64,000 bases of DNA, taken from positions 1-64,000 of the forward strand of contig JAEZCR010000207.1 in the NCBI GenBank assembly GCA_023433465.1. Direction: 5' to 3'. This DNA is from Pseudomonadota bacterium. Lineage in GTDB: Bacteria; Pseudomonadota; Gammaproteobacteria; Steroidobacterales; Steroidobacteraceae. Every line of letters begins with the position of its first letter. Position 1 is the first letter of the stretch. A program made the position numbers and the translations under genes. Of the stretch, positions 42,023 through 51,988 are shown one piece after another. The notes below the pieces were generated by a model. The model searched no databases. It saw nothing but the letters and a program-made list of their open reading frames with translations, and was not told where the DNA came from.

Positions 42023-42609
42023 CGCGCGCCCTCGAGTTGCGTGTACAGCGCCGCAAAGCCGCGCGCCGCGTGTTCGAGCGCTTCCTGCCAATGAGCGGCC
42101 GAGTCCGCGTCCGCGCCATCCGTCACGTATTTCGCGCAGGCGAAGCGCACGTTCTCCGCGACGCACACTCGCGCGAGCGCGAAGGCCTCCATGTCGACGA
42201 CGTCGCCGTCGATCTCGTGTTCGTGCGTCGCGAAGGAATCGGCGGTCGAACAGGTCGCATGTGGCAGACCGGAGAACACGCGTGGAAAGGTGATGGTGGG
42301 CGGCGCCTCGTCGAAGGGCGTGACGCCGCGCGGGAATCCGAGGCCGCTCACGTCCATGTCGCGCTGTACGAAGCGGTCGCAGGCGACGAGCGAATGCGCC
42401 GGAATCGAACGGCTGCCCGAGGTGCCGAGATTGACCACCAGCGGGAGCGGCTCACCCGTGCAGCGGATTTCCGCCAGGCGTCGCGCGAGCACGGAGGCGG
42501 CGTTCACCTTTCCCACGCCGGTGTAGAGGACGTTCGCCCCGGCCCGCTCCAGGAGGCCGCGCGATTCCTGCGGGAGTGCCATGACGATCAATGACTTCGG
42601 TTGTTGCAT
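42019..42609 (-). CDS. Phosphorylase-superfamily (MTA/SAH nucleosidase-like) protein
   Basis: A 196-residue protein. SLIVMALPQESRGLLERAG and VLYTGVGKVNAASV are the opening of purine nucleosidase/phosphorylase proteins. VVNLGTSGS is the phosphate or ribose loop, and DVVDMEAFALARV supplies the MEA ribose-binding motif. KYVTDGADADSA holds the catalytic Asp. It is shorter than typical MTA/SAH nucleosidases (about 230), so the exact substrate is unsure. Translationally coupled to trmB. Confidence 0.75.
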   Translation of the reverse strand: MQQPKSLIVMALPQESRGLLERAGANVLYTGVGKVNAASVLARRLAEIRCTGEPLPLVVNLGTSGSRSIPAHSLVACDRFVQRDMDVSGLGFPRGVTPFDEAPPTITFPRVFSGLPHATCSTADSFATHEHEIDGDVVDMEAFALARVCVAENVRFACAKYVTDGADADSAAHWQEALEHAARGFAALYTQLEGAR

Positions 42610-42661
42610 GTTGTCCGGTTGAGGTGGCCGATGTCGCTCGGCTATCCTGAGGATCCCGGGC

Positions 42662-42735
42662 GCGGGTGTAGTTCAATGGTAGAACTGTAGCTTCCCAAGC
42701 TACTAACGTGGGTTCGATTCCCATCACCCGCTCCA
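42662..42735 (+). tRNA. tRNA-Gly (anticodon CCC)
   Basis: A 74-nt cloverleaf with encoded CCA. Acceptor GCGGGTG pairs with CACCCGC (42725-42731). The D arm is GTTCAATGGTAGAAC. The anticodon stem GTAGC/GCTAC holds the loop TTCCCAA, which gives CCC. The T arm is GTGGGTTCGATTCCCATC. It stands between the nucleosidase gene and the less GC-rich patch. Confidence 0.95.
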
Positions 42736-43064
42736 TTCCTCGCTACGGTGTCTTGGGCGCGCTCTGGAGTCAGCGTTTGCCGACCAAATAGTGAGCAAGT
42801 CAACCACGGCCCGCGCTTCCCGCCTGCTGCTCCAAGAGGTGCTGCCCTTCTCGCAGGCCGCGTGCTTGAACGATGACGGGCCCGCGATTCCGTTCGTCGA
42901 GGTCAGCGCGCTACCCGAAATTCCGCATCCGTCACAAGAACAGGAAGCCGCGAGGGCTAACTTCTGCGCTTGTCAGGAGGAAATGTGCAATGGCCATGTG
43001 CGTCAGGGCGCCGATTTTCGATTGCGGCGGCGTACGCTGACTTGGGCTCAGCCGCATGTCATGC
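42736..43064. other. Gene-poor spacer downstream of tRNA-Gly
   Basis: About 330 bp without a convincing gene. A GTG-started ORF (42791-43090, 99 aa) is open but lacks a ribosome-binding site and any recognisable domain. Base composition is lower in GC than in the flanks, and the adjoining gene is frameshifted, suggesting foreign or decaying DNA. No repeat of the tRNA 3' end (attachment site) is seen in the window. Confidence 0.4.
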
Positions 43065-43561
43065 CTACAGTCCCTTGTTCGATTCAGTGACGTGCGGCTT
43101 TGTATTCTCGGCGAGGCTCCAATAGCTGAGCATGCATATTGATTTCAGTCGGTAAATCTGGACCCCGGTATTCTCTTCGGCCAGTTTCCATACCGCGTAT
43201 TCGGCTGTGCCGTATCCGTTTTCTTGTTCGAGAGTCTTGATTTCAGTGTTGCCGTATTTTGCGAATACCTCTTTCCACAACTGCGCGCAATCATTGCTAT
43301 TTGGTCTGACCTTCAAATCAAGATTCACCTTGTTGAGATGATTCCAGTGATCGAAGCGAAAGGTTGCCCGGAACTCGAAGGGGCCCGCTTTATACGGAGC
43401 GGGAGCTTGCCTTCGTCGTGTATTTCGGCAACAGCTAGACCTTTCGAAGCTGAAATTACCTGCTCGGGGGTCATGCCCCATTTCGTGTACTGCCAGTCAT
43501 CATGGGCCAGCGCCGGCATCGTGAAAATTGAAAGGGATATCAGCACTCTACGAATTTGCAT
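43065..43561 (-). pseudogene. Frameshifted exported protein gene
   Basis: Two minus-strand frames join into one protein. The 5' part (from 43561) has a signal peptide (MQIRRVLISLSIFTMPALA), then HDDWQYTKWGMTPEQVISAS and DEGKLPL. The 3' part continues, in the other frame, as APYKAGPFEFRATFRFD and runs to 43065. Restoring one C in the C-run at 43401-43403 (CCC to CCCC) gives GKLPAPYKAG and a continuous ~165-residue protein. The whole resembles small secreted proteins with a WGMTxEQV opening found in many proteobacteria. Either a real null allele or a sequencing error; AT content is higher than that of its neighbours. Confidence 0.75.
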
Positions 43562-43752
43562 GATATTGCGCCCCGCTAGTGGGTGAGTGTCGCCAAGTGG
43601 GTTTCGCAAGGCGATAAGGATCCGGTCGAGCCGGATTTCCGGAGTTGGTGAAGGTATCGGCCGTCCCGCGAATATCTGAAGTGAGGTCGGCCAATTCCCA
43701 CGACTCCGCCGCCACATACCTCTCTGTATCGAATGTCGGGTAACGTCTCGCG

Positions 43753-46545
43753 GTGGCACCCGAGGACACGAACAAACCCGGCGAAGTCGGTGATCCAACT
43801 TTGGAAGATGCGACGGCCATCGCGCGCGCCCTCGCCACCGATCTCGATCGAGGCCTGACTGCCCGCGAAGCCACGCAACGCCTTGCCGCCATCGGCCGCA
43901 ACGAGTTGCGCGCGAAGCCCGCTGTGCCGGGCTGGCGGAAATTCCTTCGCCAGTTCCGCGACCCCCTCATCTATCTACTTCTCGCCGCGATCGCGATCTC
44001 GCTGATCGCCTGGGCGATCGAGCGCCACGGCTGGCCCGTCGACGCCATCGTCATCACCGGCATCGTGCTGCTGAACGCGATCCTCGGTTATCTGCAAGAA
44101 GCGCAGGCCGAGAACGCGGTGGCGGCGCTCGCGCGCATGACCGAGGCGACCTCGACCGTCGTGCGCGACGGCGGGAGGCAGCGCGTGCCGAACGCGGAGC
44201 TGGTTCCGGGCGACGTCATGCTGCTCGAGGAAGGCGACGCCGTCGGCGCGGACGCGCGGCTCGCGACGGCGGCGACGCTGCTCGTGTTCGAAGCCTCACT
44301 CACGGGCGAGAGCGAGGCGGTGCTCAAGGATCCGGCGACGCTTCCTCAGCCGGCCGCGCTCGGTGATCGCAAGAACATGGTGTTCAAGGGCACGGCCGTC
44401 GTGCAGGGCACCGGGCGCGCGGTGGTCACGGCGACGGGCATGCGCACGGAAATGGGCTCGATCGCGCGGATGCTCGAGGACACGGTCGAAGCGCCGACTC
44501 CGTTGCAGCGCGAAGTCGGCCGCATCGGCCGCATGCTGGGCATCGCGGTGATCGTCATCGCGATGGTCGTGATGGCCGTCGTGTTCGCCGTCTCCGACAT
44601 CGGCGGCGCGGGCGACGTGATCACAATTCTGCTGCTCGGTGTATCGCTCGCGGTGGCGGCGGTGCCGGAAGGGTTGCCCGCGATCCTGTCGGTCGTGCTC
44701 GCGCTGGGCGTGCAGCGGATGGCGAAGCGCAACGCGATCGTGAAACACCTGTCGTCGGTCGAGACGCTCGGTTCCGCGACGGTCATCTGCTCCGACAAGA
44801 CCGGCACGCTGACGCGGTCGGAGATGACGATCGAACGCGTGATGACCGCCTCGGGTCGCACTCGGATCACGGGCGTCGGATACGTGCCCCATGGAGAAGT
44901 CGAACGCGACGCCGACGACGAAGAGGCGAAGCAGGCCGAGGACATCGTCGTGCTGAGTGGCGGCAGCCTCGCGAGTAATGCCGAGCTGTGCCGAAAGGAT
45001 GGCGCCTGGGTCGTGCAGGGGGATCCGACCGAAGCGGCGTTCCTCGTCGCCGAGCGAAAGCTCGGGCTCACCGAGCGGCGCCAGCGGCGCTTCACGCGCG
45101 TGCGCGAGATCCCGTTCACCTCCGAGCGCAAGATGATGTCGTCCGTCGAAATCGACCACGAGCAGGGCGATCGGCTCATCGTCATTTCGAAAGGCGCGCC
45201 CGACGTGTTGCTCGGGCGATGCACGCAGGTGCGCGCGGGACTGGACGTCGTGCCGCTCGACGAGAACAAGCGCGCGGACCTCGCCGCGGACGTCGAGTCG
45301 CTCACGGACGATGCGCTGCGCACGCTGGCGGTTGCCTACCGTCCGCTCGAGGAAGGCGAAGATCCGGAGAGCGACAACCTCGAGCACAACCTGATCTTCG
45401 TCGGCACGGTCGGCATCATCGATCCGCCGCGCGAGGAAGCGGCCGTTGCCATCGAGGAGGCGCACCGGGCCGGCATCCGCGTGATCATGATCACCGGCGA
45501 TCATCCGCGCACGGCGGCGCGCATCGCGTCCGACCTCGGGCTCGTGGAGCGGGGTGCGAAAGCGCTGAGCGGCGCCGATCTCGACCGGCTCGATGACGTG
45601 GGACTCACCAACGCGATTCGCGAAGTCTCTATCTACGCGCGCGTGGCCCCGCAGCACAAGCTCAAGATCGTCGACGCGCTGCAGGCGGAAGGGCACGTCG
45701 TCGCGATGACCGGCGACGGCGTGAACGACGCGCCGGCGCTCAAGTCCGCCGACATCGGCGTGGCCATGGGCATTACGGGCACGGAGGTCACGAAGGAGGC
45801 GGCGAAAATGATCCTCGCCGACGACAACTTCGCCACCATCGTCGCCGCGGTGCGCGAAGGGCGCGTGATCTTCGACAATATCCGCAAGTTCCTGCGTTAC
45901 CTGCTGTCGTCGAACATGGGCGAAGTGCTGACGGTGTTCCTCGGCGTCGTACTCGCGGGGGTCATCGGATTGGCCGGCAACGGCGAAGCGGTGGTGCTGC
46001 CGCTGCTCGCGACGCAGATCCTGTGGATCAACCTCGTCACCGACTCCGGTCCGGCGCTCGCCATGGGAGTGGATCCACCGACCACCGACGTCATGGCGCG
46101 CAAGCCGCGGCGTCCGACCGACCGCGTGATCGACGGCCGCATGTGGGCCGGCGTGATCGAGGTCGGCGCCGTCATGGCAATCGTGACCCTGCTGACGATC
46201 GACCTCTATCTACCGGGCGGACTGATCGAGGGCGCCGGGAACCTCGAGCAGGCACGCACCGCCGGCTTCACCGTGCTCGTGTTCGCGCAACTGTTCAACT
46301 GCTTCAACGCGCGCTCGGAGCGGGCCAGCGCGTTTCGCAACCTGTTCGTCAATCCATTGCTCTGGGGCAGCATCGCGCTCGCGCTGCTGCTGCAGATTGC
46401 CGTGGTCCACGTGGGCTTCCTCAACGTCGCCTTCGGCACGGTGCCGCTCGATCCCGCGCAGTGGCTGGTGTGCGCGGCGATGGCGAGCTCGGTATTGTGG
46501 GTCACGGAGCTGCGCAAGCTCATCGTGCGGACTCTGCGCCGTTGA
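43753..46545 (+). CDS. P2-type cation-transporting ATPase (calcium-type)
   Basis: A 930-residue P-type ATPase. TGES (actuator domain), PEGLPA in membrane helix 4, SDKTGTLT with phosphorylated Asp348, KGAPDVLL for nucleotide binding, and TGDGVNDAPALKSADIGVAMG are all intact. N-terminal cation_ATPase_N and C-terminal four-helix domains are present. The PEGLP motif and overall length point to the Ca2+/Mn2+ (SERCA/PMR1) group, with ion specificity inferred only. The start is a GTG at 43753. The DUF1538 operon begins 45 bp downstream on the same strand and may share its transcript. Confidence 0.9.
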   Translation: MAPEDTNKPGEVGDPTLEDATAIARALATDLDRGLTAREATQRLAAIGRNELRAKPAVPGWRKFLRQFRDPLIYLLLAAIAISLIAWAIERHGWPVDAIVITGIVLLNAILGYLQEAQAENAVAALARMTEATSTVVRDGGRQRVPNAELVPGDVMLLEEGDAVGADARLATAATLLVFEASLTGESEAVLKDPATLPQPAALGDRKNMVFKGTAVVQGTGRAVVTATGMRTEMGSIARMLEDTVEAPTPLQREVGRIGRMLGIAVIVIAMVVMAVVFAVSDIGGAGDVITILLLGVSLAVAAVPEGLPAILSVVLALGVQRMAKRNAIVKHLSSVETLGSATVICSDKTGTLTRSEMTIERVMTASGRTRITGVGYVPHGEVERDADDEEAKQAEDIVVLSGGSLASNAELCRKDGAWVVQGDPTEAAFLVAERKLGLTERRQRRFTRVREIPFTSERKMMSSVEIDHEQGDRLIVISKGAPDVLLGRCTQVRAGLDVVPLDENKRADLAADVESLTDDALRTLAVAYRPLEEGEDPESDNLEHNLIFVGTVGIIDPPREEAAVAIEEAHRAGIRVIMITGDHPRTAARIASDLGLVERGAKALSGADLDRLDDVGLTNAIREVSIYARVAPQHKLKIVDALQAEGHVVAMTGDGVNDAPALKSADIGVAMGITGTEVTKEAAKMILADDNFATIVAAVREGRVIFDNIRKFLRYLLSSNMGEVLTVFLGVVLAGVIGLAGNGEAVVLPLLATQILWINLVTDSGPALAMGVDPPTTDVMARKPRRPTDRVIDGRMWAGVIEVGAVMAIVTLLTIDLYLPGGLIEGAGNLEQARTAGFTVLVFAQLFNCFNARSERASAFRNLFVNPLLWGSIALALLLQIAVVHVGFLNVAFGTVPLDPAQWLVCAAMASSVLWVTELRKLIVRTLRR

Positions 46546-46590
46546 ACGGCCGGTGCCAGTGCCGCGCGGTCATGCGATAGTCTTCGCGTC

Positions 46591-47286
46591 ATGCTCACGC
46601 TGCTGAAGCTCAAGTCAGGGGAGACCTTGCGGGCCGTCGCGCCCCTGATCCTCGTCGTGTGCGTCCTGCAATTCACGGTCGTCGGCGCATCGACCGAGAT
46701 CTTCGTACAGTTTCTCGCGGGCTCCGTGCTCGTCACCGTCGGATTGCTGCTGCTCCTGACCGGAATCGACTTCGGGATCATCCCGATGGGCCGCTTCATC
46801 GGCGGCAAACTCGCCGACCGCAGCTCGTTGTGGTTGCTGCTGGGCGTCGCGTTCGCGCTCGGGTTCGCCACCACCGCGGCGGAGCCGGACGTGCTCGTGC
46901 TGGCCTCGCAGGTCGACCAGGCGTCGAAGGGTTCGCTGCCGGGTCAGCCCATGGTCTACGTGATCGCGGCGGCCGTCGGACTCTTCGTCGTCATCGCCTT
47001 CCTGCGCCTCGTGCTCGGTTTCTCCATGCAGTGGCAGCTGACCGCGATGTACGGGCTGATGCTCGCGATCACGTTGCTCGCGCATGGAACGCTGGTCCCG
47101 CTCGCGTACGACGCCGGCAGCGTGACCACGGGCGCGCTCACGGGGCCGGTCGTGCTGGCGGTGGCGCTCGGTGTGAGCTCGGTGATCGCCGGGCGTTCGA
47201 CCGTGGACGACGCGTTCGGTTTGTTAGGCGTCGCGTCGATCGGTCCCATCATCGTCATTCTCACGATCGGCTGGTTCGCCCGATGA
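46591..47286 (+). CDS. DUF1538 membrane protein, subunit 1
   Basis: A 231-residue integral membrane protein with about six to seven helices. It has DFGIIPMGRFIGGKLAD near residue 65, GFATTAAEPDVLVLASQVDQ near 91-110 and DAGSVTTGALTGP near 174. The same blocks recur in the next gene, so the pair are paralogous halves. In many bacteria a single ~500-residue DUF1538 protein holds both halves. Its stop overlaps the ATG of subunit 2 by 4 bp. Function unknown; a transporter is the obvious hypothesis. Confidence 0.8.
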   Translation: MLTLLKLKSGETLRAVAPLILVVCVLQFTVVGASTEIFVQFLAGSVLVTVGLLLLLTGIDFGIIPMGRFIGGKLADRSSLWLLLGVAFALGFATTAAEPDVLVLASQVDQASKGSLPGQPMVYVIAAAVGLFVVIAFLRLVLGFSMQWQLTAMYGLMLAITLLAHGTLVPLAYDAGSVTTGALTGPVVLAVALGVSSVIAGRSTVDDAFGLLGVASIGPIIVILTIGWFAR

Positions 47287-48023
47287 ACGACGTGCCGTTC
47301 CTCGCCGAGGTCATACGCACCGCGCGCGGCGTCGCGCTCGCGGTGCTGCCGCTCGCGGCGCTGTTCGCGGTGTTCCAACTACTGTTCCTGCGCCTGCCGC
47401 GCACGGAAGTCTTGCGGATCGTGACCGGCACGCTCATGGCGTCGGTCGGACTCTTCCTGTTCCTGCTCGGCGCCAGCGTCGCGTTCATGCCGTTCGGCCG
47501 CATGATCGGAGAGACGTTCGGCGCCATGTCGCAGAGCTGGCTGCTGTTGATCTTCGGTGCCGTGCTCGGTTTCGTGACGACGTGGGGCGAACCCGCGGTG
47601 CGCGTTCTCGCCGATCAGGTCGAGCAGGCGTCGTCGGGCGCCATTCGTCAGGGCGTGGTGCTGGTGGCGGTCTGCATCGGCGTCGCCGTCGCGGTCGGCA
47701 TCGGCGTGCTGCGAATCGTGTATGACGTGCCGCTGGTGTGGATTCTCGTCCCGGGTTACGCGCTCGCCATCGGGCTTCTCTGGCTGAGCGATCGCGCCTT
47801 CCTTGCCATCGCCGTCGATTCGGGCGGCGTCGCGACCGGGCCGCTCGCCAATACGTTTCTGCTGGCACTCGCGTTCGGCGTCGCCGCCGCGGTGCCTGGC
47901 CGTGATCCACTCGTACACGGGCTCGGTCTCGTGGCGCTCATCGCGCTCGCGCCGATCATCTCGGTGATGCTGCTGGGTCTCGTCGTCCGTCTGAAGAGCG
48001 CTCGCGCTGAGGTCAAGTCATGA
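47283..48023 (+). CDS. DUF1538 membrane protein, subunit 2
   Basis: A 246-residue integral membrane protein homologous to the preceding one: ASVAFMPFGRMIGETFG, GFVTTWGEPAVRVLADQVEQ and VDSGGVATGPLANTF align with subunit 1 blocks. The conserved acidic, Gln and Thr residues in the GFxTTxxEPxVxVLAxQVxQAS segment lie at equal places and could form a pseudo-twofold substrate site. Translation is coupled on both sides: ATGA with subunit 1 and ATGA with the PII-like gene that follows. Confidence 0.8.
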   Translation: MNDVPFLAEVIRTARGVALAVLPLAALFAVFQLLFLRLPRTEVLRIVTGTLMASVGLFLFLLGASVAFMPFGRMIGETFGAMSQSWLLLIFGAVLGFVTTWGEPAVRVLADQVEQASSGAIRQGVVLVAVCIGVAVAVGIGVLRIVYDVPLVWILVPGYALAIGLLWLSDRAFLAIAVDSGGVATGPLANTFLLALAFGVAAAVPGRDPLVHGLGLVALIALAPIISVMLLGLVVRLKSARAEVKS

Positions 48024-48358
48024 ACAACAAGTCATCGCTCATCGTCACCATCGTGCGAAAAGGGTGGGGCAGCAGCGTGCTGCAGGCCTCGGTGAAAGCT
48101 GGCGCGCGCGGCGGCACCGTGTTCTTCGGGCGCGGCGCGGGCGTCCACGAGAAGGAGAAGATCTTCGGCATGTCGATCGAGCCCGAAAAGGAGATCGTGC
48201 TCACGATCGTGCCCACCCAGCAGGTGGACGCGATACTCGCAGAGATCGTCAAGGCCGCCGAGCTCGAGGACGCCGGGCGCGGCATGGCCTTCGTGTTGCC
48301 GGTGCACAAGATCGTTGGCGTGGCGGATTCGATGCTTCATGAGGATTCTCCGCCCTGA
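48020..48358 (+). CDS. PII-family regulatory protein linked to DUF1538
   Basis: A 112-residue protein of the GlnB/PII fold. LIVTIVRKGWGSSVLQASVKAG is the first beta-alpha unit, GARGGTVFFGRGAGVHEKE covers the T-loop region, and VLTIVPTQQVDAILAEIV is the second repeat. A C-terminal GRGMAFVLPVHKIVG follows. The uridylylated Tyr of classic GlnB T-loops is absent and the loop is short. It is the last gene of the coupled DUF1538 operon and likely gates or senses for that membrane pair, as GlnK does for AmtB. Ligand unknown. Confidence 0.8.
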   Translation: MNNKSSLIVTIVRKGWGSSVLQASVKAGARGGTVFFGRGAGVHEKEKIFGMSIEPEKEIVLTIVPTQQVDAILAEIVKAAELEDAGRGMAFVLPVHKIVGVADSMLHEDSPP

Positions 48359-48429
48359 CAATCACGTGGCCGAACCCGCCCGGATTCATTAGCATGCGAT
48401 CCCCCCAAGCGAAACGAGAGGGAATCTCC

Positions 48430-49278
48430 ATGCAAGCGAAGAAATGGGTTACTGGTTTGGCCATCGCCGCGCTCGCCGCGGTCGCGACGGCAAGCTTCGC
48501 CGCGGCGGACAAGAAGTCCGTGCAGGCGATCGAAAGCGCGGTGTCCGGCGGCTGGCGCAGCAGCGAGGCCAAGGCGCGCGACGCGGATCGTCATCCGGTC
48601 GATGCGCTGGCGTTCTGGGGCCTGAAGCCCGGGATGGTCATTCTCGAGGTGCAGCCCGGCGGCGGCTGGTGGACCGAAATCCTCGCGCCCTACGCGAAGC
48701 TCACCAAGGGCGAGTTCTACGCGACGGCGGCCGACCTCGACGATCCGGCTCTCTCGGAGAACGCGAAGAAGGGCCGCGCCGATTTCGCGGCGAAGTTCGG
48801 CGACGAAAACGTGTACGGCAAGGTGAACCTCGTGAATTGGGGTCCGAAGGCCAAGCTGCCGGCCGACAAGTTCGATTTCGTGCTGCTCGCCCGCGGCATG
48901 CATGGTTGGGCGCGCCAGGGTTCCGCCGATGAAAACCTCGCGAAGATCTTCGCGAGCGTGAAGCCGGGCGGCGTGCTCGCGATCGAGCAGCATCGCGCGC
49001 CGGCCGATCAGGATCCGTCGGTTTTCAACGGCTATCTCACCGAGCAGCGCGTCATCGATCTCGCGACCAAGGCGGGCTTCAAGCTCGACGGCAAGTCCGA
49101 GATCAACGCGAATCCGAAGGACACGAAGGATCATCCGTTCGGCGTGTGGACGCTTCCGCCGGTCCGGCAGTCGTCGGAGGGCGGCAAGCCGGTCGATCCG
49201 TCGTTCGATCGCGCCAAGTACGATGCGATCGGCGAGTCGGATCGCATGACGCTGCGCTTCGTGAAGCCGAAGAAGTAA
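48430..49278 (+). CDS. Exported class I methyltransferase-like protein
   Basis: A 282-residue protein with signal peptide (KWVTGLAIAALAAVATASFA), so it is predicted periplasmic. The Rossmann part has LKPGMVILEVQPGGGWWTEIL as a variant motif I (the usual second acidic/Gly residues are altered), then FDFVLLARGMHGWA and VKPGGVLAIEQHRAP. A SAM enzyme outside the cytoplasm would lack its cofactor, so it may bind another ligand. The Met at 48430 is chosen for the signal peptide and a GAGGGA site. It lies 71 bp after the PII gene. Confidence 0.75.
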   Translation: MQAKKWVTGLAIAALAAVATASFAAADKKSVQAIESAVSGGWRSSEAKARDADRHPVDALAFWGLKPGMVILEVQPGGGWWTEILAPYAKLTKGEFYATAADLDDPALSENAKKGRADFAAKFGDENVYGKVNLVNWGPKAKLPADKFDFVLLARGMHGWARQGSADENLAKIFASVKPGGVLAIEQHRAPADQDPSVFNGYLTEQRVIDLATKAGFKLDGKSEINANPKDTKDHPFGVWTLPPVRQSSEGGKPVDPSFDRAKYDAIGESDRMTLRFVKPKK

Positions 49279-49288
49279 GCCGAACGCG

Positions 49289-49864
49289 ATGAAGCAAATC
49301 GGCGGCATCCTGCTCAAGGGCCTGGTGACGATCCTTCCGATCGGCCTGACGATCTACTTCGTCTACTGGCTGGGGGTCACCACCGAGAGCCTGCTGTCGC
49401 AGCCCATCAAGTGGCTGGTCGGGCCGAACTACTGGCCCGGCATGGGCGTGCTGATGGGCTTCCTGCTCCTGTTCGTGGTCGGGCTCGCGGTGAACGCGTT
49501 CATCGTTCGCCGCGTGCTCGGCCTCGGCGAGGAGCTGCTGCTGCGCGTGCCGGTCGTGAAGACCGTGTACAGCGCGATCCGCGACATGACGCGGCTCGTC
49601 AACACCGAGAAGCGCAAGGGCGATCTCGACCGCGTCGTGACGATCGAATTCGAATTCGGGAAGCTGATCGGATTCGTGACGCAGGAACATGCGAACACGC
49701 TCGGGATCGGGGGTGGCGACGACCTCGTCGCCGTCTATCTACCGATGAGTTACCAGATCGGCGGCTATACGATCTACCTGCCGCGCAGCCGGCTCGTCGA
49801 GACGGATCTGACCGTCGAGCAGGCCATGCGGATCGTGCTGACCGGCGGTGTCCGCGGGAGATAA
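49289..49864 (+). CDS. DUF502-family membrane protein
   Basis: A 191-residue protein. GLVTILPIGLTIYFVYWL is the first membrane helix and GVLMGFLLLFVVGLAVNAFI the second. PVVKTVYSAIRDMTRLV and DLVAVYLPMSYQIGGYTIYL are the DUF502 consensus segments. The C-terminal half is a soluble domain. Function unknown. It starts 10 bp after the methyltransferase-like gene. A REP-like repeat follows directly after its stop. Confidence 0.8.
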   Translation: MKQIGGILLKGLVTILPIGLTIYFVYWLGVTTESLLSQPIKWLVGPNYWPGMGVLMGFLLLFVVGLAVNAFIVRRVLGLGEELLLRVPVVKTVYSAIRDMTRLVNTEKRKGDLDRVVTIEFEFGKLIGFVTQEHANTLGIGGGDDLVAVYLPMSYQIGGYTIYLPRSRLVETDLTVEQAMRIVLTGGVRGR

Positions 49865-49911
49865 TGGGGACATTCCCTGTTTCCTGGCAAACGGGGACAG
49901 ACCTCTATCCC
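49865..49911. repeat. REP-like intergenic palindrome, copy 2
   Basis: Shares with 15381-15420 the pattern TGGGG-CA-CCC-GTTTCCYGGCAAACGGGG. It then carries GACAGACCT, also found in the hairpin at 17288, and CTATCCCC. The imperfect stem pairs GGGGA and related G-runs with C-runs around the GTTTCCTGGCAAAC core. The end of the repeat provides the stop codon of the convergent SUI1 gene. Confidence 0.6.
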
Positions 49912-50167
49912 CCGGCCTTCTTCACGTCGGTGTAGCCGAGCTTCTTGATTTCGTCGACCAGGCGGTCGCGGTGGTCGCCCTGGATTTCGATCACGCCGTT
50001 CTTCACGGTGCCGCCGGTGCCGCACTTCTTCTTGAGGGCGCTGCAGAGTTCTTCGAGCTGGGGGCCGGGCAGCGGGATCCCGCGGATGGCGCTCACGCCC
50101 TTGCCGCCGCGGTGGGCGGTCTCTTTCCAGATGCGGATCGCGGCGGCCTTGGGTGGAACCGGAGGCT

Positions 50168-50171
<4 letters not shown>
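49905..50171 (-). CDS. yciH: SUI1/eIF1-like translation factor (YciH family)
   Basis: An 88-residue protein. RIWKETAHRGGKGVSAIRGI is the SUI1 opening, LCSALKKKCGTGGTVKNGVIEIQGDHRD is the conserved core with the CGTGG motif, and KKLGYTDVKKAGG ends it. It is related to archaeal and eukaryotic initiation factor 1 and in E. coli YciH affects initiation fidelity. It is shorter than usual (about 105) because the TTG start overlaps the uup stop (TTGA). Its stop codon falls inside a REP-like repeat, so the end may be recent. Confidence 0.8.
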
Positions 50172-51970
<1,799 letters not shown>

Positions 51971-51988
51971 GGAAACGTTACCGGCGGA

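Noticed and set aside
42791..43090. 99-residue GTG-started ORF after tRNA-Gly
   Set aside because: No ribosome-binding site, no domain, overlaps the 3' end of the frameshifted gene.
42662..43750. Integrative element with an attachment site at tRNA-Gly
   Set aside because: No integrase gene and no direct repeat of the tRNA end in the window.
44296..45696. 466-residue minus-strand ORF opposite the P-type ATPase
   Set aside because: His/Arg/Asp-rich shadow of the ATPase codons; no start site or domain.
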